From Nitrobium sp046350935 (GTDB lineage: Bacteria; Nitrospirota; Thermodesulfovibrionia; Thermodesulfovibrionales; Dissulfurispiraceae), in the NCBI GenBank assembly GCA_046350935.1, contig JAXLZK010000003.1, positions 90,342 to 154,341 of the forward strand: 64,000 bases of DNA. The letters are read 5' to 3'. Below are positions 1-9,874 of the stretch, one piece after another. The first letter of the stretch is position 1. Each line of letters opens with the position of its first letter. The notes below the pieces were generated by a model. It was not told where the DNA came from, made no database searches, and was given only the letters and a program-made list of their open reading frames with translations. The position numbers and the translations under genes were made by a program.

Positions 1-49
1 CGAGGGAAATGGGAAGCAAAAACTTCCCCTCCCCTCCTGTCTTTCCGCT

Positions 50-138
50 GTCATTGCGAGCGGAGCGAAGCACTCTCCTCTTTGGAGAATTCACCAGCTC
101 AGAGATTGCTTCGTCGCAAAAAAGCTCCTCGCAATGAC
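50..138. repeat. 89-bp dispersed palindromic-ended repeat, copy A
   Basis: The element begins GTCATTGCGAG and ends CTCGCAATGAC, an 11-bp perfect terminal inverted repeat. An inverted copy lies at 50925-51014 and differs at only a few positions (a T6/T7 run and about three substitutions). It lies just downstream of eno, between genes. No reading frame is evident. It resembles short intergenic repeats that multiply in trans, but the family is not identified here. Confidence 0.85.
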
Positions 139-163
139 ATGCAGAGAGTTTCTCAGTGTCCTG

Positions 164-1447
164 CTAATGCATCACCAGGTTGTAAAAGGCGCTCTTTCCC
201 CTGAAGACCGCCGCTTCGCCGAGCTCCTCTTCGATGCGCAGGAGCCTGTTGTACTTCGCGATCCTCTCGCTCCTGGAGAGGGAGCCGGTCTTGATGAATC
301 CCGTGTTGCACGCCACGGCGAGGTCCGCGATGGTGGTGTCTTCCGTTTCTCCGGAGCGATGGGAAATGACGGCGGTGTACCGGGCCCGCTTCGCCATTTC
401 GATGGCGTCGAGGGTCTCGGTCATCGTGCCGATCTGGTTGAGCTTTATGAGGATGGAGTTGGCGATCCCCTTGCCGATGCCCTCCTTCAGTATTTTGGTG
501 TTGGTGACGAAGAGGTCGTCCCCCACCAATTGCACCGCAGCGCCGAGCTTCTCGGTGAGGAGCTTCCACCCTGCCCAGTCGTTCTCGGCGGTGCCGTCCT
601 CGATGGAGAGAACGGGATACTTCTCCACGAGCTTCCCGTAGTAGCCTACCAGGTCGGCGGCGGAGACCCTCCTGCCCTCGAAGGTATACTTCCCCTTGTC
701 GAAGAACTCGGAGGACGCCACGTCGAGGGCGAGAAACACGTTTTTGCCCGGCGTATACCCGCTCTCCTTGACGGCCTGGATAATGAGGGAGAGCGCCTCC
801 TCGTTCGTCTCGAGGTTCGGAGCGAAGCCCCCCTCATCTCCCACCGAGGTATTCAGCCCTTTCTTTTTCAGGAGGGACTTCAGGGTGTGGAAAATTTCGA
901 CGCCGGCCCGCAGGGCCGCGGCAAAGGTATCGAAGCCGGCAGGCATGATCATGAACTCCTGGATATCGAGGTTGTTGTCCGCGTGGGCGCCGCCGTTCAT
1001 GATGTTCATCATGGGCACGGGGAGCTCCCGGGCGTTGCAGCCGCCTATGTATTTGTAGAGGGGCATTCCTGACTCCAGGGCGGAGGCGCGACATACCGCC
1101 ATCGAAACGCCGAGAATGGCGTTGGCGCCGAGCGAGCCTTTGTTCTCGGTGCCGTCCAGCTCGATCATCGTCGTGTCGATAAGCGCCTGGTCCTCAGAAA
1201 GCATTCCCCGCAGCTCGGGGGAGATCTTCTCGATCACGTTCCTGACCGCGTTCAGCACCCCTTTCCCCTGGAACCTCTTCTTGTCCCCGTCCCTCAGCTC
1301 CAGTGCCTCCCGCATGCCGGTGGAAGCCCCGGACGGCACGATGGCGCTGCCGGATGCCCCGCTTTCAAGAACCGCCTCGACCTCGACAGTAGGATTTCCC
1401 CTCGAATCGATCACTTCGCGTGCGAATACGTCCAGTATTTCACTCAT
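164..1447 (-). CDS. eno: Enolase
   Basis: Phosphopyruvate hydratase, which converts 2-phosphoglycerate to phosphoenolpyruvate in glycolysis and gluconeogenesis; cytosolic. The 427-residue product has the usual length. It starts MSEILDVFAREVIDSRGNPT, the standard enolase N-terminus, and shows the metal-site stretch LSIEDG near residue 282 and the SHRSGETEDTTIADLAV signature near residue 362. The open frame continues upstream, but the ATG at 1447 is preceded by GGAGGACGT and matches the family start. It lies 49 bp downstream of lpdA on the same strand and is probably co-transcribed with gcvH-lpdA. Function is assigned with high confidence. Confidence 0.98.
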   Translation of the reverse strand: MSEILDVFAREVIDSRGNPTVEVEAVLESGASGSAIVPSGASTGMREALELRDGDKKRFQGKGVLNAVRNVIEKISPELRGMLSEDQALIDTTMIELDGTENKGSLGANAILGVSMAVCRASALESGMPLYKYIGGCNARELPVPMMNIMNGGAHADNNLDIQEFMIMPAGFDTFAAALRAGVEIFHTLKSLLKKKGLNTSVGDEGGFAPNLETNEEALSLIIQAVKESGYTPGKNVFLALDVASSEFFDKGKYTFEGRRVSAADLVGYYGKLVEKYPVLSIEDGTAENDWAGWKLLTEKLGAAVQLVGDDLFVTNTKILKEGIGKGIANSILIKLNQIGTMTETLDAIEMAKRARYTAVISHRSGETEDTTIADLAVACNTGFIKTGSLSRSERIAKYNRLLRIEEELGEAAVFRGKSAFYNLVMH

Positions 1448-1496
1448 ACGTCCTCCTGTGTATAGTGGCCGGCTATCGCTGCCGACGGTCTGCAGA

Positions 1497-2877
<1,381 letters not shown>

Positions 2878-2881
<4 letters not shown>

Positions 2882-3264
2882 TTCGCTTCCTCTTCGATGT
2901 ACTTTTCGTAGTCCCCCGCATCCAGCAGGTCGTCGACTTCCGAATCGTCCTCCATTTCGATGACGGCGATCCATCCTTTCCCATACGGGTCCTCGTTGAT
3001 GATCTCCGGAGAGTCCGCAAGCTTCTCGTTGACTTCCACCACGGTCCCGCTTACCGGGGCGATGACGGACGAAGTCGCCTTCGTGGATTCGATTTCCGCC
3101 ATTTCGGTGCCGGCATCCACCGCGGATTCGACCTCGGGAAGGTCGATATAGACAATATCGCCAAGGGCGTCCTGAGCATACTCGGTGATCCCCATCGTCG
3201 CTTTCTTTCCTGAAACCTTTACCCATGTGTGCTCTTTGTGGTATCTGAGATCGTCCGGATTCAT
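2878..3264 (-). CDS. gcvH: Glycine cleavage system H protein
   Basis: Lipoyl carrier protein that shuttles the aminomethyl group in glycine cleavage. It has 128 residues, normal for the family. The lipoyl-lysine motif ESTKATS is near residue 62, followed by the conserved SPEIINEDPYGKGWI block. The ATG at 3264 has the Shine-Dalgarno AAGGAGGAA; the longer open frame upstream is not conserved-looking. Its stop overlaps the lpdA start, so the two are translationally coupled. No P or T proteins are in the window, so H may also serve lipoate scavenging or other roles. Confidence 0.97.
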
Positions 3265-3307
3265 GCGTTCCTCCTTGTGAGCGTCCTGAAAAATGGAATT
3301 TGAGAAA

Positions 3308-3336
3308 TTCTTACCACAGTTTACCGCCTTTGTCAA
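3308..3336 (-). promoter_or_regulatory. Sigma70-type promoter of gcvH-lpdA-eno
   Basis: On the minus strand TTGACA (3336-3331) is followed after 17 bp by TAAGAA (3313-3308), with TGG directly before the -10 box. The gcvH ATG is about 44 bp downstream. This is a near-consensus -35 with an extended -10. It is the obvious promoter for the three-gene operon. Confidence 0.7.
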
Positions 3337-3452
3337 GCTGAATGCCTTCAGAAAATCAGGTATTTCCCGCAAAAACCGCTGCTGTGCGGGGCGCGGGGCG
3401 GCCCTTCTCCCCCCTTTCCGGCAGATGCGCTTTCACCGGGGCGAGAGCGGTA

Positions 3453-3461
3453 TGGTATCAT
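3453..3461 (+). promoter_or_regulatory. Extended -10 element directly before ubiA-like gene
   Basis: TGGTATCAT ends 7 nt before the ATG at 3469, so transcription would begin at or next to the start codon. There is no Shine-Dalgarno sequence in between. This suggests a leaderless mRNA and matches similar arrangements at 42072 and 58670. Confidence 0.45.
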
Positions 3462-3468
3462 ATTTTCC

Positions 3469-4332
3469 ATGGACGTTTTCAAGGCGAAAGCCGTCCTCTA
3501 CGGACGGATGATCAAAATAACCCATTCCGTTTTCGCGCTCCCCTTCGCCTTCACCGGCGCGCTCCTCGCCGCATCGGGGCTCCCCTCCCCCGAAAAGCTT
3601 TTTTGGATCGCGGTCGCGATGGTCGGAGCGCGGTCCGGCGCCATGGGCCTGAACAGGATCATCGACAGGCAGATCGATGCGGAGAACCCGAGGACTGCGG
3701 GCAGGGAGATCCCCACGGGCGCGGTCCGGGTGCGGGATGCCGCCCTCTTCACCCTCCTCTCCTTTGCGGGGCTGCTCTTCGCCGCATACATGCTGAACCC
3801 CCTCTGCCTTGCGCTCTCCCCGCTTGCCCTCTCCGTTCTTTTCCTTTACTCCTACACGAAGAGGTTCACCTGGGCCGCCCACTTCGTCCTGGGACTCGCC
3901 ATTTCCGCAGCCCCTCTGGGAGCATGGATCGCGGTGCGCGGGACCTTCGATGCGGAGATACTCCCCCTCGGTGCTGCGGTGGTATTCTGGCTTGCGGGCT
4001 TCGACGTGCTCTACGCCCTCCAGGATCTGGAATTCGACAGGAGCTACGGACTCCATTCGATTCCCCAGCGGTTCGGCGCGGGGAGGGCGCTGCTTCTCGC
4101 CCGCGTCTTTCACGGCGTCACCTGGGCGCTCCTCTGCCTGACCGGGGTCCTCTTTCATCTCAACCTCTTTTACTGGACGGGCATGGCGTTCGTTGCGGGG
4201 CTGCTGCTCTACGAGCACTCGCTGGTGAAGCCCGGTGACCTGAGCAGGCTGAACAAGGCCTTTTTCAACATGAACGGGTACATCAGCATCGCCGTATTTG
4301 TTTTTACCTCCCTTTCTCTCATAAAATGGTAG
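3469..4332 (+). CDS. UbiA-family prenyltransferase (MqnP-like)
   Basis: Membrane-embedded aromatic prenyltransferase of 287 residues. The prenyl-diphosphate/Mg binding motif NRIIDRQID is at residues 62-70. A second Asp-rich loop follows at LQDLEFDRSYGLHSIP, and there are multiple hydrophobic helices. The N-terminal pattern IKITHSVFALPFAFTGALLA is typical of menaquinone-pathway members. The next gene is an MTA/SAH/aminofutalosine-type deaminase, which makes the futalosine route (MqnP, then MqnX) a reasonable inference. 4-hydroxybenzoate prenylation (UbiA) is the alternative. Its stop overlaps the first possible start of the next frame, and an extended -10 lies 7 nt before the ATG. Confidence 0.88.
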   Translation: MDVFKAKAVLYGRMIKITHSVFALPFAFTGALLAASGLPSPEKLFWIAVAMVGARSGAMGLNRIIDRQIDAENPRTAGREIPTGAVRVRDAALFTLLSFAGLLFAAYMLNPLCLALSPLALSVLFLYSYTKRFTWAAHFVLGLAISAAPLGAWIAVRGTFDAEILPLGAAVVFWLAGFDVLYALQDLEFDRSYGLHSIPQRFGAGRALLLARVFHGVTWALLCLTGVLFHLNLFYWTGMAFVAGLLLYEHSLVKPGDLSRLNKAFFNMNGYISIAVFVFTSLSLIKW

Positions 4333-4352
4333 CAAAAAGGAGCCTGTTCCCT

Positions 4353-5681
4353 ATGGAATCTGTCGATTACCTTCTGTGCGGAGAGTATGTCCTGCCGATG
4401 GACGGGACCCATCGGGTGATACGGGACGGCGCGGTCGCCGTGCAGGACGGCATCATCAGGGAAGTGGGCGCTGCCGGAGAGCTCCTGAAAAGGCACCCCT
4501 CCGCCCGCGTCAGGGAGGGGCGGGGGAGGGCGGTCCTCCCCGGTCTTGTCAACACCCACACCCATGCCGCCATGGTGCTCTTCAGGGGGCTTGCCGACGA
4601 CCTTCCCCTCAAGGAGTGGCTCGAAAACCATATCTGGCCTGCCGAGGGCAGATGGCTCAGCCCCGCCTTCATCACCGACGCCGTTGAGCTGGCATGCCTC
4701 GAAATGCTCAAGGCGGGGATCACCACCTACAACGATATGTATTTTTTCGGAGACAGCACCGCTGCCGCCACGAAGAAAATGGGCATGCGGGTGGTGCTGG
4801 GAGCAGGCATTGTCGATTTTCCCACGAAAACGGGGAAGAACGCGGACGACTACCTGCGCAGCGCCGAAAAATTCATCGCGGACTGGAAAGGCGATGCGAT
4901 GATTTCCCCCTGTCTCTCTCCCCATTCCGCCTATGCGTGCAGCCCGGAGACGCTCTCGAAGATCAGGAAAGCGGCGGAAAGGCTGGAGGTCCCCCTCAGC
5001 ATTCATCTGTCCGAAACGGAGTGGGAGGTGCAGGAGATCCTGTCCCGCTACGGGAAGCGTCCCGTGGAACACCTCGACTCCCTCGGCCTTTTGAGCGAAC
5101 GGCTTCTGGCCGCCCACTGCGTTCATCTGGACGACCGGGAGATCACGCTCCTCGCGGAGAGGGGAGTGGGGGTCTCCCACTGTGTCGAAAGCAACCTGAA
5201 ACTGGCGTCCGGGATCGCCCCTGTCCCGAAAATGCTTGCGGGGGGAATACGGGTGGCTTTCGGCACCGACGGCGCCGCGAGCAACAACGATCTGAATATT
5301 TTCAGCGAAATGTCGACCGCCGCAAAGCTCCATAAAGCGGCGGCGCACGATCCGACCGTCCTCGACGCACGGACGGCTCTCCTCATGGCGACACGGTGGG
5401 GGGCGGAGGTCCTGGGGCTGGGAGCCGTTACCGGGAGCATTGAAGAGGGCAAGAGGGCGGACCTGATCGCCGTCGATATACGGAAGCCCCATCTCGTTCC
5501 CCTGTACGACATTTACTCCCACCTGGCGTATTCAGCCATGGCCTCCGACGTGGATACCGTCCTGGTTGACGGCGTGCCGGTTGTGGAGGACATGACGTTC
5601 CTGAGGGGCGATGAGGACGAAATTCTGCACAAGGCGGCGCAGTGGGGAAGAAAGATCTCTTTGTGTAATGCCCGCCTGTAA
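4353..5681 (+). CDS. Amidohydrolase: MTA/SAH or aminofutalosine deaminase
   Basis: Metal-dependent TIM-barrel deaminase of 442 residues in the 5-methylthioadenosine/S-adenosylhomocysteine deaminase family. Visible metal ligands are the HTHAAM motif (about residue 68), SPHSAY, HLSETEWE, AAHCVHLDD and the late FGTDGAASNND motif (about residue 303). I chose the ATG at 4353 because AAAGGAG lies 10 nt upstream; an in-frame ATG at 4326 overlaps the preceding stop. It is tightly linked to the prenyltransferase. In futalosine-pathway organisms members of this family deaminate aminodeoxyfutalosine (MqnX); sequence alone cannot separate that from MTA/SAH deamination. Confidence 0.88.
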   Translation: MESVDYLLCGEYVLPMDGTHRVIRDGAVAVQDGIIREVGAAGELLKRHPSARVREGRGRAVLPGLVNTHTHAAMVLFRGLADDLPLKEWLENHIWPAEGRWLSPAFITDAVELACLEMLKAGITTYNDMYFFGDSTAAATKKMGMRVVLGAGIVDFPTKTGKNADDYLRSAEKFIADWKGDAMISPCLSPHSAYACSPETLSKIRKAAERLEVPLSIHLSETEWEVQEILSRYGKRPVEHLDSLGLLSERLLAAHCVHLDDREITLLAERGVGVSHCVESNLKLASGIAPVPKMLAGGIRVAFGTDGAASNNDLNIFSEMSTAAKLHKAAAHDPTVLDARTALLMATRWGAEVLGLGAVTGSIEEGKRADLIAVDIRKPHLVPLYDIYSHLAYSAMASDVDTVLVDGVPVVEDMTFLRGDEDEILHKAAQWGRKISLCNARL

Positions 5682-5742
5682 TCCCTTCCCGCCCTCCCCG
5701 GATACCGCGGCCTGAAAAGGGCTCATTTTTGACGGGGTTTTA

Positions 5743-5751
5743 TGGTATAGT
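5743..5751 (+). promoter_or_regulatory. Extended -10 promoter of receiver/HD-GYP pair
   Basis: TGGTATAGT lies 66 bp before the GTG at 5817. A TTGACG at 5729-5734 is too close to pair with it, but could pair with GATACA at 5752-5757 (17-bp spacer). Either way this is the promoter region of the two-gene signalling operon. Confidence 0.45.
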
Positions 5752-5816
5752 GATACAGCTTTTTACGAGTCGGTCCGGCGTTTTTATCCAGGCGATGCAA
5801 TGGAGGGAGAACCGGC

Positions 5817-6194
5817 GTGCAAGAGATCATTCTTCTGGTTGACGATACCTTGATGGTGCATCGCATTGTGGGGCAGATCCTTAAGGAGTGCGGGTACCGG
5901 CTCATCAAGGCGGAGAACGGGCAGAAAGGCTACGAGATGGCAAAGACCTGGAAGCCCGATTTGATCATCATGGATGTGGAGATGCCGGTGATGGACGGTA
6001 TTCAGGCCACGGCGCTGATAAAGGGCGATTCCGCCCTTTCCCACATTCCGCTTGTCATCCTGACTTCTCTCGGCAGCGAGGAAGACATCCGGAAGGCGTA
6101 TGCCGCCGGGGCCGACGGTTTTCTCAATAAGCCCATTTCACGGGACGACCTCCAGGCGACCATACGAAAGCTCCTGAACGAAACGGGCGCGTGA
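5817..6194 (+). CDS. Stand-alone response regulator receiver protein
   Basis: A CheY-like single receiver domain of 125 residues with no output domain. The acidic pair VDD is at the N-terminus, the phospho-acceptor Asp is in LIIMDVEMPVMDG (about residue 53), and the conserved Thr and Lys lie in VILTSLG and LNKPIS. The GTG start follows GGAGGGA. Its stop overlaps the first possible start of the HD-GYP gene, so the receiver probably relays a histidine-kinase signal to the c-di-GMP phosphodiesterase-like neighbour. No kinase is in the window. Confidence 0.93.
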   Translation: MQEIILLVDDTLMVHRIVGQILKECGYRLIKAENGQKGYEMAKTWKPDLIIMDVEMPVMDGIQATALIKGDSALSHIPLVILTSLGSEEDIRKAYAAGADGFLNKPISRDDLQATIRKLLNETGA

Positions 6195-6202
6195 GGGAAG
6201 AA

Positions 6203-7633
6203 ATGCCGGACCTGACCGCGTACATGCCCGACACCGCCTTCCTGGAGAAGTCGATGGACCTTCTGAAGAGCGTACACCGGGTCCATCCCTTCGTCCTTGA
6301 CAGCGAGGGGAACGCCCTCTCCCTCGGCGACAACGGGTACGGAAAGCTTCCCGCCGCGCGGTTCTTCCCCTTCGAGTACCGGGAGTCCATCGGAGGGCTC
6401 CTCTGCACCGCAGACAGCGAGACCGCGCTGGATGCAGCGGAGCCGCAGATACGCGTCTGCCTGGAAGGGGTGAATACCCTGCTCCAGAGGGAGATCGAGA
6501 TCCAGCAGATGAGCACCGAGATCCTGGACATTTCTGAATACATCAATTTTCTCTTCCAGCTCGAAAAAAAGCTCCTCGGCGTCCGGAAGCTGCACGATTT
6601 CTGCGCGCTGCTCGTCGCTGAGGTGTCCGGAAAAATCGGCGCCGACACGGCGCTGATGTCCGTACAGGACGCGGGGGGCGCCACGATCTCGATACACCGG
6701 AACCTCTCCGCCGGGGAAGCCGCCGCGCTGATGGGTCAGGAGCCCTTCTCTCTCGCCCTCTCAAAGAAAGAAACCGTTCTTTCCACCCTGCAGGACGGGT
6801 CGTCCGTGCTGGTCTCCCCCATCCACGTGAAGGAGGGGGAAATCGGCTGTATCGCCTTCTTCAGACGCCCTGAAAAGAGGTTTTTCACCTCCTACGAGAA
6901 GAAGCTGGTGGGGATAATGCATCACAGCATCTCCTCAACGGTGGAGACGCTCAGACTGTACGACAATCTCAAGCAACTGTACCTCAATACCGTAAAGTCC
7001 CTGGCCGCGGCCATCGACGCGAAGGACCCCCACACCCACGGGCACTCCTTCCGGGTGGCGCGGTATTCGATGGCCATTGCGAAGGAGCTGGACTATGCCG
7101 AAGAGGTGATTTCCGATCTCGAAATTTCCGCCTATATGCACGACCTCGGGAAGATCGGGGTGTCGGGGGCGGTGCTGAGGAAGCCGGGCAAGCTGACTGA
7201 TGAGGAATACGAGGAAATCAAAAAACATCCCTCTTTCACCGCGAAGATACTGGAGCCCATGCGTCTGCCCGACTTTATCGTGAAGACCGCCGTCCAGCAC
7301 CACGAGAGGATCGACGGAAAGGGGTACCCGGACGGGCTTTCGGGCGAGAGCATCATCCCGTCCGCCCGCATCGTGGCGGTGGCGGATGTCTTCGATGCCC
7401 TGACCTCCGACAGGCCGTACCGCCCCGGAATGCCGGTCGAGAAGGCGCTGGACATCCTCTGCAAGGGAATCGGTACGCAGTTCGACCGCACCATGGTATG
7501 CGCCCTGATTACTTCCCTGCAGAGGGGGCCGGAGGTGAAGGAGCTGGAGGATATCTACCCTTTGCTCGACCTCACCGATACGGTCATTCTCGATCGTTTT
7601 CTCAGCGACTATTTCACCGGACGTGCCGAGTAG
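6203..7633 (+). CDS. GAF-like/HD-GYP domain protein (putative c-di-GMP phosphodiesterase)
   Basis: A 476-residue cytosolic signalling protein. The N-terminal half has a GAF-like sensor stretch (about residues 125-255). The C-terminal half is a complete HD-GYP domain: HGHSFRVARYS, the HD pair in MHDLGKIGVSG (about residue 312), and HHERIDGKGYPDGL carrying the GYP signature (about residues 366-380), then DVFDALTSDRPYR. The HD-GYP family hydrolyses cyclic di-GMP. The ATG at 6203 has AGGGAAG just upstream; a GTG at 6191 overlapping the receiver stop is the alternative. It is translationally linked to the receiver gene. Confidence 0.92.
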   Translation: MPDLTAYMPDTAFLEKSMDLLKSVHRVHPFVLDSEGNALSLGDNGYGKLPAARFFPFEYRESIGGLLCTADSETALDAAEPQIRVCLEGVNTLLQREIEIQQMSTEILDISEYINFLFQLEKKLLGVRKLHDFCALLVAEVSGKIGADTALMSVQDAGGATISIHRNLSAGEAAALMGQEPFSLALSKKETVLSTLQDGSSVLVSPIHVKEGEIGCIAFFRRPEKRFFTSYEKKLVGIMHHSISSTVETLRLYDNLKQLYLNTVKSLAAAIDAKDPHTHGHSFRVARYSMAIAKELDYAEEVISDLEISAYMHDLGKIGVSGAVLRKPGKLTDEEYEEIKKHPSFTAKILEPMRLPDFIVKTAVQHHERIDGKGYPDGLSGESIIPSARIVAVADVFDALTSDRPYRPGMPVEKALDILCKGIGTQFDRTMVCALITSLQRGPEVKELEDIYPLLDLTDTVILDRFLSDYFTGRAE

Positions 7634-7706
7634 GCCCTTTCTCCCCTCCTCCCCCGCTGCGGACCTCTGCGCCTCCGCCGTCTTTCTGGCCCTCTCCCCG
7701 CAGGTA

Positions 7707-7715
7707 TGGTACTAT
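7707..7715 (+). promoter_or_regulatory. Extended -10 element upstream of DUF155 gene
   Basis: TGGTACTAT lies 49 nt before the ATG at 7764. No convincing -35 box is seen, which fits the extended -10 class that recurs in this window. Confidence 0.4.
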
Positions 7716-7763
7716 TCATAGAGGAGCTGTGCATACACATCCGGCGCACCGGGAGCGGGAGAT

Positions 7764-8870
7764 ATGACCGACGGGAACGGGACAGTGATGATACGGTCGG
7801 GCCGCATTCTCATCTACCGGCTCTACGATATCGCCTACGAAATCGATCTTGCGCGGGTTGAAGAGAAGCTCAAGGAGGCCGCCAAGAGACTCCGGATCGA
7901 GAGGAGGCCCTTCAGCAAGGCTTTCGAGTTTACCAACCCTCCCGTGGTCTTCCAGTTGACGGACAGGGAGACGGTCATCGCCGGGGAGGAGCTCAGGGTC
8001 ACTATCTACAGCAGGGCGTACGAGTACGGGGTGGTCAGCATCATCCTGGAACTCCCGATCGCCGACATGGAGATCGCCCGCCTCGAAAAGCTGGCGCTGG
8101 CCCTGGAGGGGGCGGGGGAGATCGACCGCGAATGCAGGGAGCAGCTCGCCCAGGTGGTCTCCATCCTGGGCGACTCCCTGGCAGCGCCCGAGATCAGCAG
8201 CTTCGAGGAGGACTACACCGTTTTCCTCATTACTTCCCTCTCCCCTGCAATGGACATGAACGAGCTCCTCGCCCGGTGCGACATCGCGCGGCTCCTGCTG
8301 TACGAGGAGGAGCCCCTGTCGGCCCGCATCCGCGAGGAGCTCATGGCATCGCGGTTCTCCTATCACCCGAATGACGGGGTGGTGCTGAACTGGGACAACG
8401 CCCTTATCGTGGAGCCTTCGGGGAGCATGGACATCCCGGACATCCTCGAATTCGCCAACGCCCAGTTCCTCGAACTGCGGTATTACGACCACATTGTGGA
8501 CAGGGAGCTGTATCGCATCTACGAGAGCATCTCTGCGAAGGGCGCCCTCTCCATCTGGAAGATACGTGAATACGAGGCGCTGGCGGCAAAGGTGATGCGG
8601 ACCGTCGCTGAGCTGACCGATATCACCGAAAAGATCGACAACTCCCTGAAGGTGACCGAGGATGTCTACTACGCCCGGATCTACATGGCGGCCCTGAAGA
8701 TCTTCAGGGTGCAGGAATGGGAGGGGAGCATCAAGAGGAAGCTGGACCTGGTGGCGCGGGTGTATGATATGCTCTACCGCGAGATCGCGAACAAGAGGAC
8801 AGAGCTGCTCGAAGCCGTTATCGTGCTCCTGATCGTCGTGGAGATCGTGCTGTTCGTCCTCAGAGGGTGA
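7764..8870 (+). CDS. RMD1/YagE family protein (DUF155)
   Basis: A 368-residue protein of the RMD1/DUF155 family. Family features include the FEFTNPPVVFQL region, the acidic central part, and a C-terminal hydrophobic helix (ELLEAVIVLLIVVEIVLFVL) that probably anchors it in the inner membrane. Eukaryotic homologues act in mitochondrial organisation; the bacterial role is unknown. The ATG at 7764 follows GAGCGGGAGAT. The 3' end overlaps the convergent L,D-transpeptidase gene by 11 bp, which is unusual and could give antisense interference. Confidence 0.85.
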   Translation: MTDGNGTVMIRSGRILIYRLYDIAYEIDLARVEEKLKEAAKRLRIERRPFSKAFEFTNPPVVFQLTDRETVIAGEELRVTIYSRAYEYGVVSIILELPIADMEIARLEKLALALEGAGEIDRECREQLAQVVSILGDSLAAPEISSFEEDYTVFLITSLSPAMDMNELLARCDIARLLLYEEEPLSARIREELMASRFSYHPNDGVVLNWDNALIVEPSGSMDIPDILEFANAQFLELRYYDHIVDRELYRIYESISAKGALSIWKIREYEALAAKVMRTVAELTDITEKIDNSLKVTEDVYYARIYMAALKIFRVQEWEGSIKRKLDLVARVYDMLYREIANKRTELLEAVIVLLIVVEIVLFVLRG

Positions 8871-9732
8871 CGTCTTCCGGTATGCCCGTCTTCTCCCTGA
8901 TGCCCGCCTCCACCTTCTTCCAGTCCACCCGGTACGCCGCCCCGGCTCTTTCGATGAGCCGTCTCGCTTCCCCGTCGAGGTCCACGCCTTTTCGATAAAT
9001 ATCGCGGTGGACCTCGAGGTAGTACCTCCCTTTTTCCGAGACGGCGAACTTCACCGGCATATAGATGATTTCGCCGGGAGTGGCTGCATCCACCTCGCTG
9101 AAAAGCTTTTCCATATGATCGGGAAGCACCCGGATGCATCCGTGGCTCCTGAACTGGTAGACGGAGGAGGGCCAGATGGTTTCGTGGATCTCGATTCCGC
9201 TGAGGGAGGTCCGTATGATATACCTTCCCAGCGGGTTGTCCGGGCCGGGAGGGACGACCTTCTCCACCGGCTTTCCTTCCCTGACCATCTCCCGCTGAAT
9301 GGACCGAGGCACGAACCATTTGGGGTTCTTCTGTTTATTCCTGACTTCAAAAAGGCCTTCCGGGGTGCGCCAGTCCGTCGTGTCCGCTGCTGCCGGCATG
9401 CCGAGACCCACCGGGAAAGCCATCGCCAGCTGTCCGTTCCTGAAGAAATAGAGCATCCTGTCGGGGATATTGATGAGGATCCCCTTCTCCCTGACCTTCG
9501 GAATGATCTTTTTCGTGTTCACCCGGAGCGTTTGTCCGATCCGGAGGCTCCCCTTCGCGTCGAGACGGTTTGCTTCCACGATAAGCGACCACTTCACCCC
9601 GAGCTTCGCTCCGATCCCCTCGATCGTGTCGCCTTTGACGACACGGTACACGGTGGTGTCCCCCACGAGACCGGCATGGCAAACGGGCGGCAGGAAAGCG
9701 AGGAGAGCGAGCGCGACCAGCATCCGTATCAT
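8860..9732 (-). CDS. LysM/L,D-transpeptidase (YkuD) exported protein
   Basis: Periplasmic peptidoglycan cross-linking enzyme of 290 residues. Residues 1-20 form a signal peptide ending CHAG. A LysM module follows (YRVVKGDTIEGIGAKLGV to LRIGQTLRVN). The YkuD domain begins at about residue 85 and carries the catalytic HETIWPSSVYQFRSHGCIR stretch with the nucleophilic Cys in SHGCIR. The LysM should hold it on the glycan. Substrates for this family are tetrapeptide stems, forming 3-3 cross-links or attaching lipoproteins. Convergent with the DUF155 gene. Confidence 0.93.
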   Translation of the reverse strand: MIRMLVALALLAFLPPVCHAGLVGDTTVYRVVKGDTIEGIGAKLGVKWSLIVEANRLDAKGSLRIGQTLRVNTKKIIPKVREKGILINIPDRMLYFFRNGQLAMAFPVGLGMPAAADTTDWRTPEGLFEVRNKQKNPKWFVPRSIQREMVREGKPVEKVVPPGPDNPLGRYIIRTSLSGIEIHETIWPSSVYQFRSHGCIRVLPDHMEKLFSEVDAATPGEIIYMPVKFAVSEKGRYYLEVHRDIYRKGVDLDGEARRLIERAGAAYRVDWKKVEAGIREKTGIPEDVTL

Positions 9733-9825
9733 GAACCGTATCCTCTATAAAGTGAGTAGTTGGCTGCGCAGGCAGGGTATTTCTACTGCGAGCGGCTGCA
9801 CAGCCTGGAACGCTGCAGACTCCTA

Positions 9826-9834
9826 TGATAAAAT
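9826..9834 (+). promoter_or_regulatory. Extended -10 element upstream of phosphohexomutase
   Basis: TGATAAAAT lies about 40 nt before the start at 9875. It fits the TGN-TANNNT pattern seen before several other genes here; no clear -35 is present. Confidence 0.4.
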
Positions 9835-9874
9835 AATTGGAGGGAAAAATAAATCCGAAACCCGGAGGGCATGC

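Noticed and set aside
134..1072. Long open frames on the plus strand opposite eno (and similar long antisense frames opposite lpdA, clpC, mutS, rny)
   Set aside because: They are mirror frames typical of GC-rich genes; the recognisable proteins lie on the opposite strand and the antisense products show no family features.
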